Shown: piece by piece, positions 1 through 7,064 of the stretch
How the letters are laid out: each line of letters begins with the position of its first letter
Position numbering within the stretch: position 1 is the first letter of the stretch
Assembly: GCA_021741085.1 (NCBI GenBank)
Contig: JAIOYM010000050.1
Span: 1-7,728 of the forward strand
Origin: Rickettsiaceae bacterium
GTDB lineage: Bacteria > Pseudomonadota > Alphaproteobacteria > Rickettsiales > Rickettsiaceae
DNA length: 7,728 bases
Direction: 5' to 3'
The notes under the pieces: generated by a model
The model's database searches: none
Told to the model about the DNA's origin: nothing
Seen by the model: the letters and a program-made list of their open reading frames with translations, nothing else
Made by a program: the position numbers and the translations under genes

Positions 1-2231
1 GTACTCGGGTAATAAATTTTTATATTTTCTTCAGCAGCAAGTTGTAAGAAACGCTCTATGCGTGCTGATGAATGCTCAGGCCCCTGCCCTTCATAACCAT
101 GAGGTAGCAACATAACAAGACCGCTATACTGCCCCCATTTCATCTCAGCCGAACTAATATATTGATCTATAATAATTTGTGCACCATTAGCAAAATCTCC
201 AAATTGCGCTTCCCAAATAACTAAATTATTTGGACTAAAAATTGAATAACCATACTCAAAACCAAGTACAGCATATTCGGAAAGATTACTATCTGCTACA
301 AAATATTTAACCTGTTTCGGTGATAAGTGGTTTAAAGGTACATATTTATTACCATTATTTTGGTCGTGTAATACTGATTGTCTCTGAGAAAATGTAGCTC
401 TTGCTGCATCTTGCCCTACCAGTCTTACTGGTGTATTTTCAAGTAGCAAACTACCAAAAGCAAGTAACTCTGCCGTAGCCCAATCTATATTAGTTCCGAC
501 TTCTATATCTTTTTGTTTACTATAAAATAATTTCTCTAGCTTATTGTTAATTGCAAAATTCTCTGGCCAAGTAAAAAGCTTTTGTGCAATTTGTTTTAAT
601 ATATCAATTTCTACACCTGTTACCACTTGTTCTTCATGATAATTCTTTGTGTAATCTTTAGCATATTTTGCCCAAGCTCTTTTTTGTTTAAAACCATGAG
701 GTTCGTAGTTAGCTACAGCATCATACTCCTTCTGCATTTTTGTCTTAATTTGCTCTGACAATCTATTATAATCTTCAATTGAAATGATTTTTTGATTTTG
801 CAAAATATCAGCAAAAATTTTAGCTACAGAAGATCTTTGACGTATATTATTATACATTACAGGTTGCGTGTACAAAGGCTCATCCCCTTCGTTATGGCCA
901 TATTTACGGTAGGCTATTATATCTATAACTATGTCCTTAGCAAATTTAGCTCTATATTGTAAAGCAAATTTAATTACTGAACATACAGCTTCCACGTCTT
1001 GGCCGTTTACATGTATTATTGGCGCAGCTATCATTTTTGCTACCTCAGTAGCATATCTACCTGTTTTTGTATCTTTAGAATTAGCTGTAAAACCTATTTG
1101 ATTGTTTATAACTAAATGTATTATGCCCTGCGTATTGAAAGGCTCAAGCTTTGACAAAGCAAGACTCTCTGCCACTACACCCTGACCAGAAAAAGACGCA
1201 TCCCCGTGAACTAGAACACCTAATATAGAAGATGGATAGTCGGAACTATCTTGCTTTGCTCTAAGATAGCCAGCAAGCACAGGATTCACTGATTCTAAAT
1301 GCGATGGGTTTGATGGCATTTCTAATTTTATCTTACGACCAAATTTATCCACATAATCATTCTCAAAACCCATGTGATATTTAACATCATAGCTAAACGG
1401 CTCCTTAGAATTATATTTACCAGCAAATCCAGCAAATACTTCAGTAAAACTCTTGCCCATAACACAAGTTAATGTGGCAAGACGCCCTCTGTGGGCCATG
1501 CCCAATATTATATTGTCAGCGATAACAATATTGCTATTATCTACCAAATATCTTAAGGCAAAAATTGCTAATTCCGACCCTTCGCTAGAAAATCTTTTTG
1601 CCCCAGGGAATTTATTGTGGATAGTTTGCTCAAAATTTTCTACTGTCATTAAATTCTCAAGGGCATAAATCTTCTCTTCCAAGCTTAAGATGTTAGTAGC
1701 TTGTAGCTTTTCAAAATTTTTATATAACCAGCTTTGCTCTTGCAAGTTAGTTATATGAGAAAATTCTACACCTGTAGACTTGCAATATATTGATTCAAGT
1801 TTTGTGATGAAATCTTCAGCCATCAAAAACTGTGATGGCGTTAGTTTCAAACTGTTGCTATCAAGGCCCGCTTGTTCTTTCGTCAAAGGAATGTCTATTC
1901 CCAATGGGTCAAGATTTGCAAGAAGATGACCACGAGCTTTATATGCATCAGTTATATAAATTTTATGAAATTCTGATAAAACTTCTTCAGGTGTAACAAC
2001 ATTATTATTTTTTGCTGCAACATCTCTACTCAACCTTGCATTATTAATATTATCTACGGCAATATTATGATAGGGATTTTTACTATCAACTTGAGCAAAA
2101 AAATCACGCCAATGCTCTTCTACTAAACTCGGATCTTTACAATATATCGCATATATTTCGTCTACAAACTCTTGATTGGCAGAATATAAGAAACTGTCAT
2201 TCAAAAATTCTTTATTGTTTTTTTGAGTCAT
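1..2231 (-). CDS. sucA: 2-oxoglutarate dehydrogenase E1 component (3' end outside window)
   Basis: This is the thiamine-diphosphate-dependent E1 subunit of the 2-oxoglutarate dehydrogenase complex. It decarboxylates 2-oxoglutarate and passes the succinyl group to the lipoyl arm of E2 (SucB) in the TCA cycle. The frame is open without a stop for 743 codons from the ATG at 2231; family members are about 920-980 residues, so roughly 180-200 C-terminal residues lie beyond the left edge. Visible landmarks are the N-terminal FLYSANQEFVDEIY helix (about 15-28), HRGR with His247, YHMG with His286, the ThDP motif from HGDASFSGQG (342-351) to NNQIGFT (376-382), YGHNEGDEP around 446, GQDAARATF (about 606-614), WEAQFGDFANGAQ, and HGYEGQGPEHSSAR (711 onward). 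His247 and His286 match the catalytic histidines of E. coli SucA by motif and spacing. One oddity is Gln618, where relatives usually have His in an RHxV motif. The start lies 28 nt after the lipoprotein stop and has only a weak Shine-Dalgarno (AAGAAG). Confidence 0.97.
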   Translation of the reverse strand, partial: MTQKNNKEFLNDSFLYSANQEFVDEIYAIYCKDPSLVEEHWRDFFAQVDSKNPYHNIAVDNINNARLSRDVAAKNNNVVTPEEVLSEFHKIYITDAYKARGHLLANLDPLGIDIPLTKEQAGLDSNSLKLTPSQFLMAEDFITKLESIYCKSTGVEFSHITNLQEQSWLYKNFEKLQATNILSLEEKIYALENLMTVENFEQTIHNKFPGAKRFSSEGSELAIFALRYLVDNSNIVIADNIILGMAHRGRLATLTCVMGKSFTEVFAGFAGKYNSKEPFSYDVKYHMGFENDYVDKFGRKIKLEMPSNPSHLESVNPVLAGYLRAKQDSSDYPSSILGVLVHGDASFSGQGVVAESLALSKLEPFNTQGIIHLVINNQIGFTANSKDTKTGRYATEVAKMIAAPIIHVNGQDVEAVCSVIKFALQYRAKFAKDIVIDIIAYRKYGHNEGDEPLYTQPVMYNNIRQRSSVAKIFADILQNQKIISIEDYNRLSEQIKTKMQKEYDAVANYEPHGFKQKRAWAKYAKDYTKNYHEEQVVTGVEIDILKQIAQKLFTWPENFAINNKLEKLFYSKQKDIEVGTNIDWATAELLAFGSLLLENTPVRLVGQDAARATFSQRQSVLHDQNNGNKYVPLNHLSPKQVKYFVADSNLSEYAVLGFEYGYSIFSPNNLVIWEAQFGDFANGAQIIIDQYISSAEMKWGQYSGLVMLLPHGYEGQGPEHSSARIERFLQLAAEENIKIYYPS

Positions 2232-2259
2232 ATAGTCAACTTCTTGCTTTTATTAAATA

Positions 2260-3042
2260 TTACTTGTTTTTTATATTCAAAAATTTTATAGGATCGATAG
2301 GAGTAGTATTATTTTTTATGGCGAAATATAACATCGGCTCTTCCGCTTCCCCGGTAGCCCCTACCTTACCTATAACCTGCCCCTTAGTTACTAAATCGTT
2401 TTTTTCTAAAACTATATCCTGCATATGCGCGTAGGCAAAATATATATTAGCACTTTCATTTTTCACTATAACAAGATTGCCGAAAGTTTTATGATAACCA
2501 GCAAATACAACCTTACCATAATTTGTAGCAATAATATTAGAACCTAGTTTAGCCGCTATAATGATTCCGTTTTGCTTTACACCATTAAATTGCTCTCCAA
2601 ATGTTACAATTATTTTTCCTTGTACTGGCAACTCTCCTATATTTTCCACCTTAGGACTAATTTGTGCAACTTGTTCAGCTTTTTTTACATCATCTTTAGG
2701 TGCCATACTATGGGGTGGTGATTTTTGATCTTTATTAGCGGCATAAGTCTGATTATATTGTTCTTTTGCGGTGTTTACTTTTTTCCAAACTTCATCCGAA
2801 GTATCGCTATATCCGCTATACTCATCTTCTTTTATGTCTGTGTTTTGATGATTTTTGGTTAAATCTTCATTTTTATCGGTCAAAATTGGTTTTGACAATA
2901 TAGTATCCTTGGTTTTAATTTTATTTTGTTTTGACGGAACGTAATTTTGATTCTCTACATCTGGACGTCTTATTGGCGCAGGAACTCTCTGGCTACAAGA
3001 TGTTAAAAAAATAACTAATAGAGCTATTAACTGATAATGCAT
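2260..3042 (-). CDS. Lipoprotein with degenerate LytM/M23 domain (NlpD-like amidase activator)
   Basis: A 260-residue envelope protein. Residues 1-16 (MHYQLIALLVIFLTSC) form a lipoprotein signal with lipobox LTSC; Cys16 is followed by Ser, which fits outer-membrane sorting. Residues 17-135 are a polar, Lys/Asp-rich linker without a recognisable LysM repeat. Residues about 141-254 match the LytM/M23 fold (GKIIVTFG, VVFAGYHKTFGNLVIVK, YAHMQ, VTKGQVIGKVGATG, IDPIKFL). The zinc site is broken: the first His/Asp motif reads NGIII (158-162) and the final LHF motif reads LYF (238-240); only His206 of YAH survives. As in EnvC and NlpD, the inferred role is to activate amidases rather than cut peptidoglycan. 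The frame stays open upstream to 3198, inside hemH, but that part has no signal-peptide character. The ATG at 3042 has AGAGAG 9 nt upstream. A TTG at 3066 is an alternative that would add a basic n-region (KFREFRF). It lies 79 nt after hemH and 28 nt before sucA. Confidence 0.85.
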   Translation of the reverse strand: MHYQLIALLVIFLTSCSQRVPAPIRRPDVENQNYVPSKQNKIKTKDTILSKPILTDKNEDLTKNHQNTDIKEDEYSGYSDTSDEVWKKVNTAKEQYNQTYAANKDQKSPPHSMAPKDDVKKAEQVAQISPKVENIGELPVQGKIIVTFGEQFNGVKQNGIIIAAKLGSNIIATNYGKVVFAGYHKTFGNLVIVKNESANIYFAYAHMQDIVLEKNDLVTKGQVIGKVGATGEAEEPMLYFAIKNNTTPIDPIKFLNIKNK

Positions 3043-3121
3043 AAATCTGAACTCTCTAAATTTCAATATATTCTTTACTAAATTATACTCATTTACACAA
3101 CAATACCGCTTTCCATTATAC

Positions 3122-4237
3122 TCAATTATTATATGCACTTGATACAAATTCTTCAAAATTTTTAGTATCTTCTTCAAAATTTGTAGTATCTTCTTCAAGA
3201 TTCTTGCATATACATTTGCTAAAATTAGAAGGGCACATTCTTTTAAGTTTATTAGAACTAGTGATGTTACTATCTATTCTAGCAAATTTTTGAATATTGT
3301 TTGCCAAGCTAGAAATAAATTTTTTTAAAATACGCAAAGTTGGTACGCGCCAATAATGCACACCATATTTATCAGCTATAGACTTATATTCAATATCCAA
3401 TTCTACCAATGTCTCCGAATGTTCTGAAACAAAGCTAATAGGTATAACTATTATATTTACACCTTTTTGCGCCAAACTTTCTATTACATGTTCGGTGTTT
3501 GGCTCTAACCATTTAACTGGTCCAACCCTGCTTTGATAAGTAATTTGATATTGCTCTTCTGATAAAGACAAATTACTAGCAATTTTAGCTACTGTTTGCT
3601 CTGTTTGCCATTGATATGGGTCTCCGTCTCTAATTATACTTTTTGGAAGACCATGAGCAGAAAACAATATTTTGTAATTGTCATCTTTAACTTTACTTAA
3701 AGTTTCTCTAATTAAATCCACATGACATTCTATAAACTTATCATCTAAAAAATAACAACCAATTGCTTTAACTAGACCTTCGTAATTATGGACATGCAAA
3801 TTAACCATAAAGTCTTTTATTGATGAAGCTGTAGTTGTTGTAGAAAAATGCGGGTAAAGTGGTACCAATATAATTTGGTCTGGCTGATAATTAATTACGT
3901 CAGGCATAATTTCACCACTAAAACTTTTCCAATAGCGCATAGCCACATAAACTTTATATTCGCACTTATCGTCTTGTTTTAGCAAAGTTTTCAACTCCTC
4001 GGCCTGCATTAATGTTTCCTCTAAAATAGGAGATTTGCCTCCCATCTGACTATAAATATTTTCGGCTTTTTTCTTTCTAGTGGATGATATTAATTTAGCT
4101 ATCAGATAACGAAATGGATTAGGCAATCTTATTATAGCTGGGTCATAAAATAGATTGAATAAAAATGGTTGCACTGCTTCTAAGCAATCCGGCCCCCCTA
4201 AATTCATTAATATTACAGCAACTTTTTCTGTGCGCAT
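3122..4237 (-). CDS. hemH: Ferrochelatase with a repeat-derived C-terminal tail
   Basis: Ferrochelatase inserts Fe2+ into protoporphyrin IX, the last step of haem synthesis, at the inner membrane. The ATG at 4237 gives 371 residues. Diagnostic segments are VILMNLGGPD near the N-terminus, RLPNPFRYLIAKLISSTR, YSQMGGKSPI, LVPLYPHFSTTTTAS, FSAHGLPKSII with the metal-binding His195, and FVSEHSETLVELDIEY with Glu275 at the position of the second conserved active-site residue. A TTG at 4243 would add two residues and sits at better spacing (10 nt) from an AGAGAA Shine-Dalgarno-like stretch; I cannot decide between the two starts. The conserved core appears to end at CPSNFSKCIC. The last 27 residues are an acidic tail of NLEEDTT / NFEEDTK / NFEEF repeats, coded by a 21-nt tandem repeat. 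Three C-terminal cysteines (C335, C342, C344) recall the iron-sulphur ligands of some ferrochelatases, but the spacing differs from the human C-x2-C-x4-C pattern, so no cluster is claimed. It is first in a probable hemH-lipoprotein-sucA unit. Confidence 0.96.
   Translation of the reverse strand: MRTEKVAVILMNLGGPDCLEAVQPFLFNLFYDPAIIRLPNPFRYLIAKLISSTRKKKAENIYSQMGGKSPILEETLMQAEELKTLLKQDDKCEYKVYVAMRYWKSFSGEIMPDVINYQPDQIILVPLYPHFSTTTTASSIKDFMVNLHVHNYEGLVKAIGCYFLDDKFIECHVDLIRETLSKVKDDNYKILFSAHGLPKSIIRDGDPYQWQTEQTVAKIASNLSLSEEQYQITYQSRVGPVKWLEPNTEHVIESLAQKGVNIIVIPISFVSEHSETLVELDIEYKSIADKYGVHYWRVPTLRILKKFISSLANNIQKFARIDSNITSSNKLKRMCPSNFSKCICKNLEEDTTNFEEDTKNFEEFVSSAYNN
3148..3210 (-). repeat. 21-nt tandem repeat, three units, in the 3' end of hemH
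   Basis: Units are 3148-3168, 3169-3189 and 3190-3210. On the plus strand each centres on CTTCAAAATTT or CTTCAAGATTC followed by a variant of GTAT. The first two units differ at two positions; the third is more diverged. The period is a multiple of three, so in the hemH frame the array encodes heptapeptides (NLEEDTT, NFEEDTK, NFEEF). The array lies entirely within the protein tail that follows the last Cys of the conserved core. Confidence 0.85.
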
Positions 4238-4265
4238 CTTCAATTTTTATTAGTTCTCTAAAAGA

Positions 4266-4294
4266 ATTCTACTTTATTGAGTATGGGTATTCAA
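4266..4294 (-). promoter_or_regulatory. Candidate sigma70-type promoter of hemH
   Basis: On the minus strand a TTGAAT (-35, 4289-4294) is followed by a 17-nt spacer and TAGAAT (-10, 4266-4271; five of six matches to TATAAT). The predicted start of transcription is near 4259, about 20 nt before the hemH ATG, leaving a short leader with AGAGAA. This is the best promoter match I found upstream of the hemH-lipoprotein-sucA unit. It is a motif reading only. Confidence 0.55.
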
Positions 4295-4303
4295 TTAAAT
4301 ATC

Positions 4304-4325
4304 AATAATATTATTAAATATTTAA
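4304..4325. repeat. Two overlapping 12-bp AT palindromes in the hemH / tRNA-Thr divergent gap
   Basis: AATAATATTATT (4304-4315) and TTAAATATTTAA (4314-4325) are each exact palindromes and share two bases. They lie 10 bp upstream of the candidate hemH -35 box. They could be an operator, but in sequence this AT-rich chance palindromes are common. The rest of the 4244-4522 gap holds one more short perfect palindrome (ATCTTA-A-TAAGAT, 4388-4400) and no ORF that I can support. Confidence 0.3.
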
Positions 4326-4522
4326 AATTCATAAGATGATATTTGAAAAATTACTATATATTTTTTACTTTGTTGTTTGCATCTAAAATCTTAATAAGAT
4401 AGAATTTAGTGAGTCAATAAATAGCTATGATAAAACTTCATTAAGTACATATACTACAACAGCACTTTAAATCTAAGAAAATCAGTCTTTTTTAATTTGA
4501 TATCGACAGAATTTTGTTAAAA

Positions 4523-4598
4523 GCCAGCGTAGCTCAGTTGGTAGAGCAGCACATTCGTAATGTGCGGGCCGAGGGTTCGATTCCTTTCGCTGGCACCA
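4523..4598 (+). tRNA. tRNA-Thr (anticodon CGT)
   Basis: A complete 76-nt cloverleaf. The acceptor stem is GCCAGCG with CGCTGGC (4588-4594), discriminator A4595 and an encoded CCA (4596-4598). The D arm is AGCTCAGTTGGTAGAGCA. The anticodon stem GCACA/TGTGC holds the loop TTCGTAA, so the anticodon is CGT, reading the threonine codon ACG. The T arm is GAGGG-TTCGATT-CCTTT with two G-U pairs. It stands alone, divergent from hemH and 249 nt upstream of mreB on the same strand. Confidence 0.97.
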
Positions 4599-4754
4599 AA
4601 TAATAGAAATGTTATAAGGAAAACTCTAATAATACGTATATCATTACAAAGTAAATTAGCTTTAACTTTATCTACAATATTCACTCTAAAATTACAACTA
4701 ATTATTTTTCTTTAGCCTCATTATTATAAAGCTAAAACAAATATTAATTAGCAT

Positions 4755-4785
4755 TTGACTAGTCTTGAGAATTTAGCTTTAATAT
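4755..4785 (+). promoter_or_regulatory. Candidate mreBC promoter
   Basis: TTGACT (4755-4760) resembles a -35 box. The -10 could be TTTAAT (4778-4783, spacer 17) or TAATAT (4780-4785, spacer 19). This would start transcription near 4791-4795, right at the hairpin described next, and leave a leader of about 55 nt before the mreB ATG. The match is moderate. Read-through from the upstream tRNA-Thr is an alternative, since I see no clear terminator between them. Confidence 0.4.
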
Positions 4786-4792
4786 ATTCATA

Positions 4793-4812
4793 GTGCTTTA
4801 AGTGAAAAGCAC
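4793..4812 (+). promoter_or_regulatory. Hairpin in the mreB 5' leader
   Basis: GTGCTTT (4793-4799) and AAAGCAC (4806-4812) form a perfect 7-bp stem with a 6-nt loop, 35 nt before the mreB start codon. No T-run follows on either strand, so it does not look like an intrinsic terminator. It could stabilise the 5' end of the mRNA or be a DNA-binding palindrome. The region just upstream of mreB has no Shine-Dalgarno sequence. Confidence 0.45.
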
Positions 4813-4847
4813 AAATTTAAACTTAGAAATAATAAAAACAAATATAT

Positions 4848-5900
4848 ATGCAGCCAAAGTTTCTAAAAGATTTGGTAAGTTGGTTATCAACAGATATGGC
4901 CATTGATTTAGGTACAGCCAATACAGTAATAATAGTCAAGGGTAAAAATATCGTTTTAAATGAGCCATCAGTTGTCGCTGTTATTTTAGAAAACGGCTCC
5001 TACAAGCCTTATGCTTTTGGGCACGAAGCTAAAATGATGCTAGGCAGGACTCCTTCCAATATTATAGCTACTAGACCCCTCAAAGATGGAGTAATTGCAG
5101 ACTTCAAAAGTGCAGAGGAAATGATAAAGCATTTTATTCGTCTCGCAAATAAAAGTAAGTTCATAGGACCAAGAATAATAGTATGCGTACCATCTGGATC
5201 TACACCAGTTGAACGTAGAGCTATACAAGAAGCTGCCGAAAGCGCTGGCGCCAGAGAGGTTTTTCTAATAGAAGAACCCATGGCTGCAGCAATAGGTGCA
5301 GGACTCCCTGTAACAGAACCAATGGGATCGATGATAGTAGATATAGGAGGAGGAACAACAGAGGTAGGAGTTATATCTTTGGGTGGTATTGTGTACTCTA
5401 AATCTATTAGAGTGGGTGGAGATAAAATGGATGACGCTATCGTTTCTTATATAAGAAGACATCACAATCTTTTAATAGGTGACTCTAGTGCAGAAAAAAT
5501 AAAGAAAGAGATAGGCACAGCATACGTTCCAGAAGATCAAACTACCATAAAGGAAATGGAAATTAAAGGTAGGGATTTGGTTTACGGCATACCAAAAGAA
5601 ATGATTTTAAATGAAAGACAAGTAGCAGAAAGTTTAACCGATATAGTAAATCAAATAGTAGAAGCAGTGAAGGTTGCGCTTGAATGTACGCCGCCAGAGC
5701 TTTCTGGTGACATAGTAGACAGGGGAATTGTAATGACGGGTGGAGGCTCTATGCTAAGAAATTTAGATAAAGTCATACAAAAAGCTACTAAGCTACCAGT
5801 TGTGGTAGGAGAAAGAGCTATTTTTTCTGTAGCACTCGGTACATTAAAAGTTTTAGAACATTTTCCACTTTTAAAAAGCGTTTTATTTAAACAAAAATAA
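4848..5900 (+). CDS. mreB: Rod shape-determining protein MreB
   Basis: MreB is the bacterial actin that forms membrane-bound filaments and guides peptidoglycan synthesis. The 350-residue length is normal for the family. Motifs in order are an amphipathic, membrane-binding type N-terminus (FLKDLVSWL), phosphate-1 DLGTANT (20-26), GKNIVLNEPSVVA, VCVPSGSTPVERRA, IEEPMAAAIGAGLPV (about 141-155), phosphate-2 DIGGGTTEVGVIS (165-177), VGGDKMDDAI, GRDL(V)YGIPK and the adenosine motif TGGGSMLRN (297-305). The ATG at 4848 gives the expected short N-terminus although no Shine-Dalgarno is visible. One deviation is the segment after PVVV: most MreBs read about AEDPLxxVAxGxG, whereas this one reads GERAIFSVALGT, and it ends in a hydrophobic/basic tail (HFPLLKSVLFKQK). 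mreC follows after 12 nt. Confidence 0.97.
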   Translation: MQPKFLKDLVSWLSTDMAIDLGTANTVIIVKGKNIVLNEPSVVAVILENGSYKPYAFGHEAKMMLGRTPSNIIATRPLKDGVIADFKSAEEMIKHFIRLANKSKFIGPRIIVCVPSGSTPVERRAIQEAAESAGAREVFLIEEPMAAAIGAGLPVTEPMGSMIVDIGGGTTEVGVISLGGIVYSKSIRVGGDKMDDAIVSYIRRHHNLLIGDSSAEKIKKEIGTAYVPEDQTTIKEMEIKGRDLVYGIPKEMILNERQVAESLTDIVNQIVEAVKVALECTPPELSGDIVDRGIVMTGGGSMLRNLDKVIQKATKLPVVVGERAIFSVALGTLKVLEHFPLLKSVLFKQK

Positions 5901-5912
5901 TCAATTATTGCA

Positions 5913-6710
5913 TTGAATTTATCGAAATTACTAAAAATATTTAAATATCTTAGTGTTTTTTGCATAGCAGCTTTGTTGATATTATTGTGGGAAGTGTTTT
6001 TCAAACAGAATAATTCATTTCTCTACACCCCCACCGCTATATCTGATAAGTTTTTAGACTTATTAAATCCTGAATCTGTCGAACATCAAACCTCAAAAGA
6101 AGATGATGTTCTTGAGAAATTTAAAATTCTACAGCAAGAATTAAAAAATTCTGAACATAAATTAATGATTCTTAAAGGAGAAAATGAGGCTTTAAAAAAA
6201 CATCTGAATTTACCGAACTTAAATGAAAATTTCACGTACCTTACAGTAAAAATATTAGCCGTAAATAAATCTATCTACAATAATTTTGCTATAGCTAAAG
6301 CTCCAACTCAATACAAAGTTACTCCGGGCGCTTGGGTTATAAATTCCGAAGGCATTGTAGGAAAAATAGAATCAGTAGATGGAGGTTATTTAAGAATAAT
6401 GTTAGTTACAGATTTTCATTTTAAAATAGGAGTTATGTCTTCTGGTTCAAGACATCGAGCCGTTTTGTCTGGTAGAAATAGTGATATACTTGAACTATCC
6501 TATGCACAAGATCCAAACACTTTTTTAAAAGATGAGCTTCTAGTTACATCAGGAGATGGTACTTATCCAATATCAGACATAGCAGTAGCAAAAATAATAC
6601 TATCAAAAGATAACAATGTCGTAGCCACTAGTGTTGTAGATTTTAATAAACTTGATTTTGTTTCAATTATAGTGGAATTACCTGATTTAAATTTTCCTGC
6701 AACTAAATAG
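5913..6710 (+). CDS. mreC: Rod shape-determining protein MreC (TTG start)
   Basis: MreC is a bitopic inner-membrane protein that links cytoplasmic MreB to the periplasmic wall-synthesis machinery (PBP2/RodA). The 265 residues show a short basic cytoplasmic end, a membrane helix (about 12-30, LSVFCIAALLILLWEVFF), a coiled coil (about 63-100) and the two beta domains (about 107-256) with the family features ILAVN, PGAWVINSEGIVGKI, VMSSGSRHRAVLSGR and LLVTSGDGTYPISDIAVAKI. No ATG is available before the membrane helix, so TTG at 5913 is the likely start; in-frame ATT codons at 5904 and 5907 are less likely. No Shine-Dalgarno is visible, so translation may depend on coupling to mreB 12 nt upstream. 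mreB and mreC are in the same frame, separated by the mreB TAA. mreD and the PBP2/RodA genes that often follow are not in the window. Confidence 0.94.
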   Translation: MNLSKLLKIFKYLSVFCIAALLILLWEVFFKQNNSFLYTPTAISDKFLDLLNPESVEHQTSKEDDVLEKFKILQQELKNSEHKLMILKGENEALKKHLNLPNLNENFTYLTVKILAVNKSIYNNFAIAKAPTQYKVTPGAWVINSEGIVGKIESVDGGYLRIMLVTDFHFKIGVMSSGSRHRAVLSGRNSDILELSYAQDPNTFLKDELLVTSGDGTYPISDIAVAKIILSKDNNVVATSVVDFNKLDFVSIIVELPDLNFPATK

Positions 6711-6987
6711 GCAAGATATTTAGCTCTGTTTAGAATCTCTTTCCTTATATAGCTTAACAAGCTACGCTATGAAAACATCACAGAGCAACAATTATCCGCT
6801 ATAGCCTTAATGGTTTTTTGGTTATTTATGAAAATTGATATTATCCATTAGCATAATTTGCTTTGGCTTTAGTTTCTTCGCGTTTCTTTGTCGTGAGCTA
6901 ATTGACTTCAGATATATGTAAACAGCTATTAGAATATATTTTGCTGTAACAATAATTGTAGGAATATTTGTTTTTGATAGAAAATTA
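6711..6987. other. Convergent gap between mreC and tRNA-Pro; inverted repeats, no gene
   Basis: No ORF here has homology I recognise. GCTCTGT (6723-6729) and ACAGAGC (6780-6786) are inverted and enclose a smaller perfect hairpin, TAGCTT-AAC-AAGCTA (6750-6764). An 8-bp palindrome GCTATAGC (6798-6805) and a T-run TGGTTTTTTGG (6811-6821) follow. Together they could end mreBC transcription, but none has the classic stem-then-T-run layout. I see no remnant of mreD or PBP2. Confidence 0.4.
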
Positions 6988-7064
6988 TGGTCGGGGCAGA
7001 GAGATTCGAACTCCCGACCCCCTGGTCCCAAACCAGGTGCGCTACCAGACTGCGCTATGCCCCG
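6988..7064 (-). tRNA. tRNA-Pro (anticodon TGG)
   Basis: A complete 77-nt cloverleaf on the minus strand. The acceptor stem is CGGGGCA with TGCCCCG, discriminator A (6991) and an encoded CCA (6990-6988). The D arm is GCGCAGTCTGGTAGCGC. The anticodon stem CCTGG/CCAGG holds the loop TTTGGGA, so the anticodon is TGG, which can read most or all proline CCN codons. The T arm is GGGAG-TTCGAAT-CTCTC. It is convergent with mreC. Confidence 0.97.

Noticed and set aside
1453..1668. 71-codon plus-strand ORF inside sucA
   Set aside because: It lies antisense to the conserved HRGR region of sucA and has no homology of its own that I recognise.
3043..3198. 52-codon N-terminal extension of the lipoprotein frame (KKILQILKKILKILK...)
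   Set aside because: It comes from the hemH 21-nt repeat in another frame and overlaps hemH. The lipobox places the real N-terminus at 3042, or at most 3066.
5009..5465. Several minus-strand ORFs opposite mreB
   Set aside because: They are shadows of the conserved mreB coding strand, with low-complexity Ser/Tyr/His content and no domain.
6723..6821. Intrinsic terminator for mreBC
   Set aside because: The inverted repeats and the T-run are not adjacent, and the stems are short or have long loops. It is kept only as a possibility in the gap entry.
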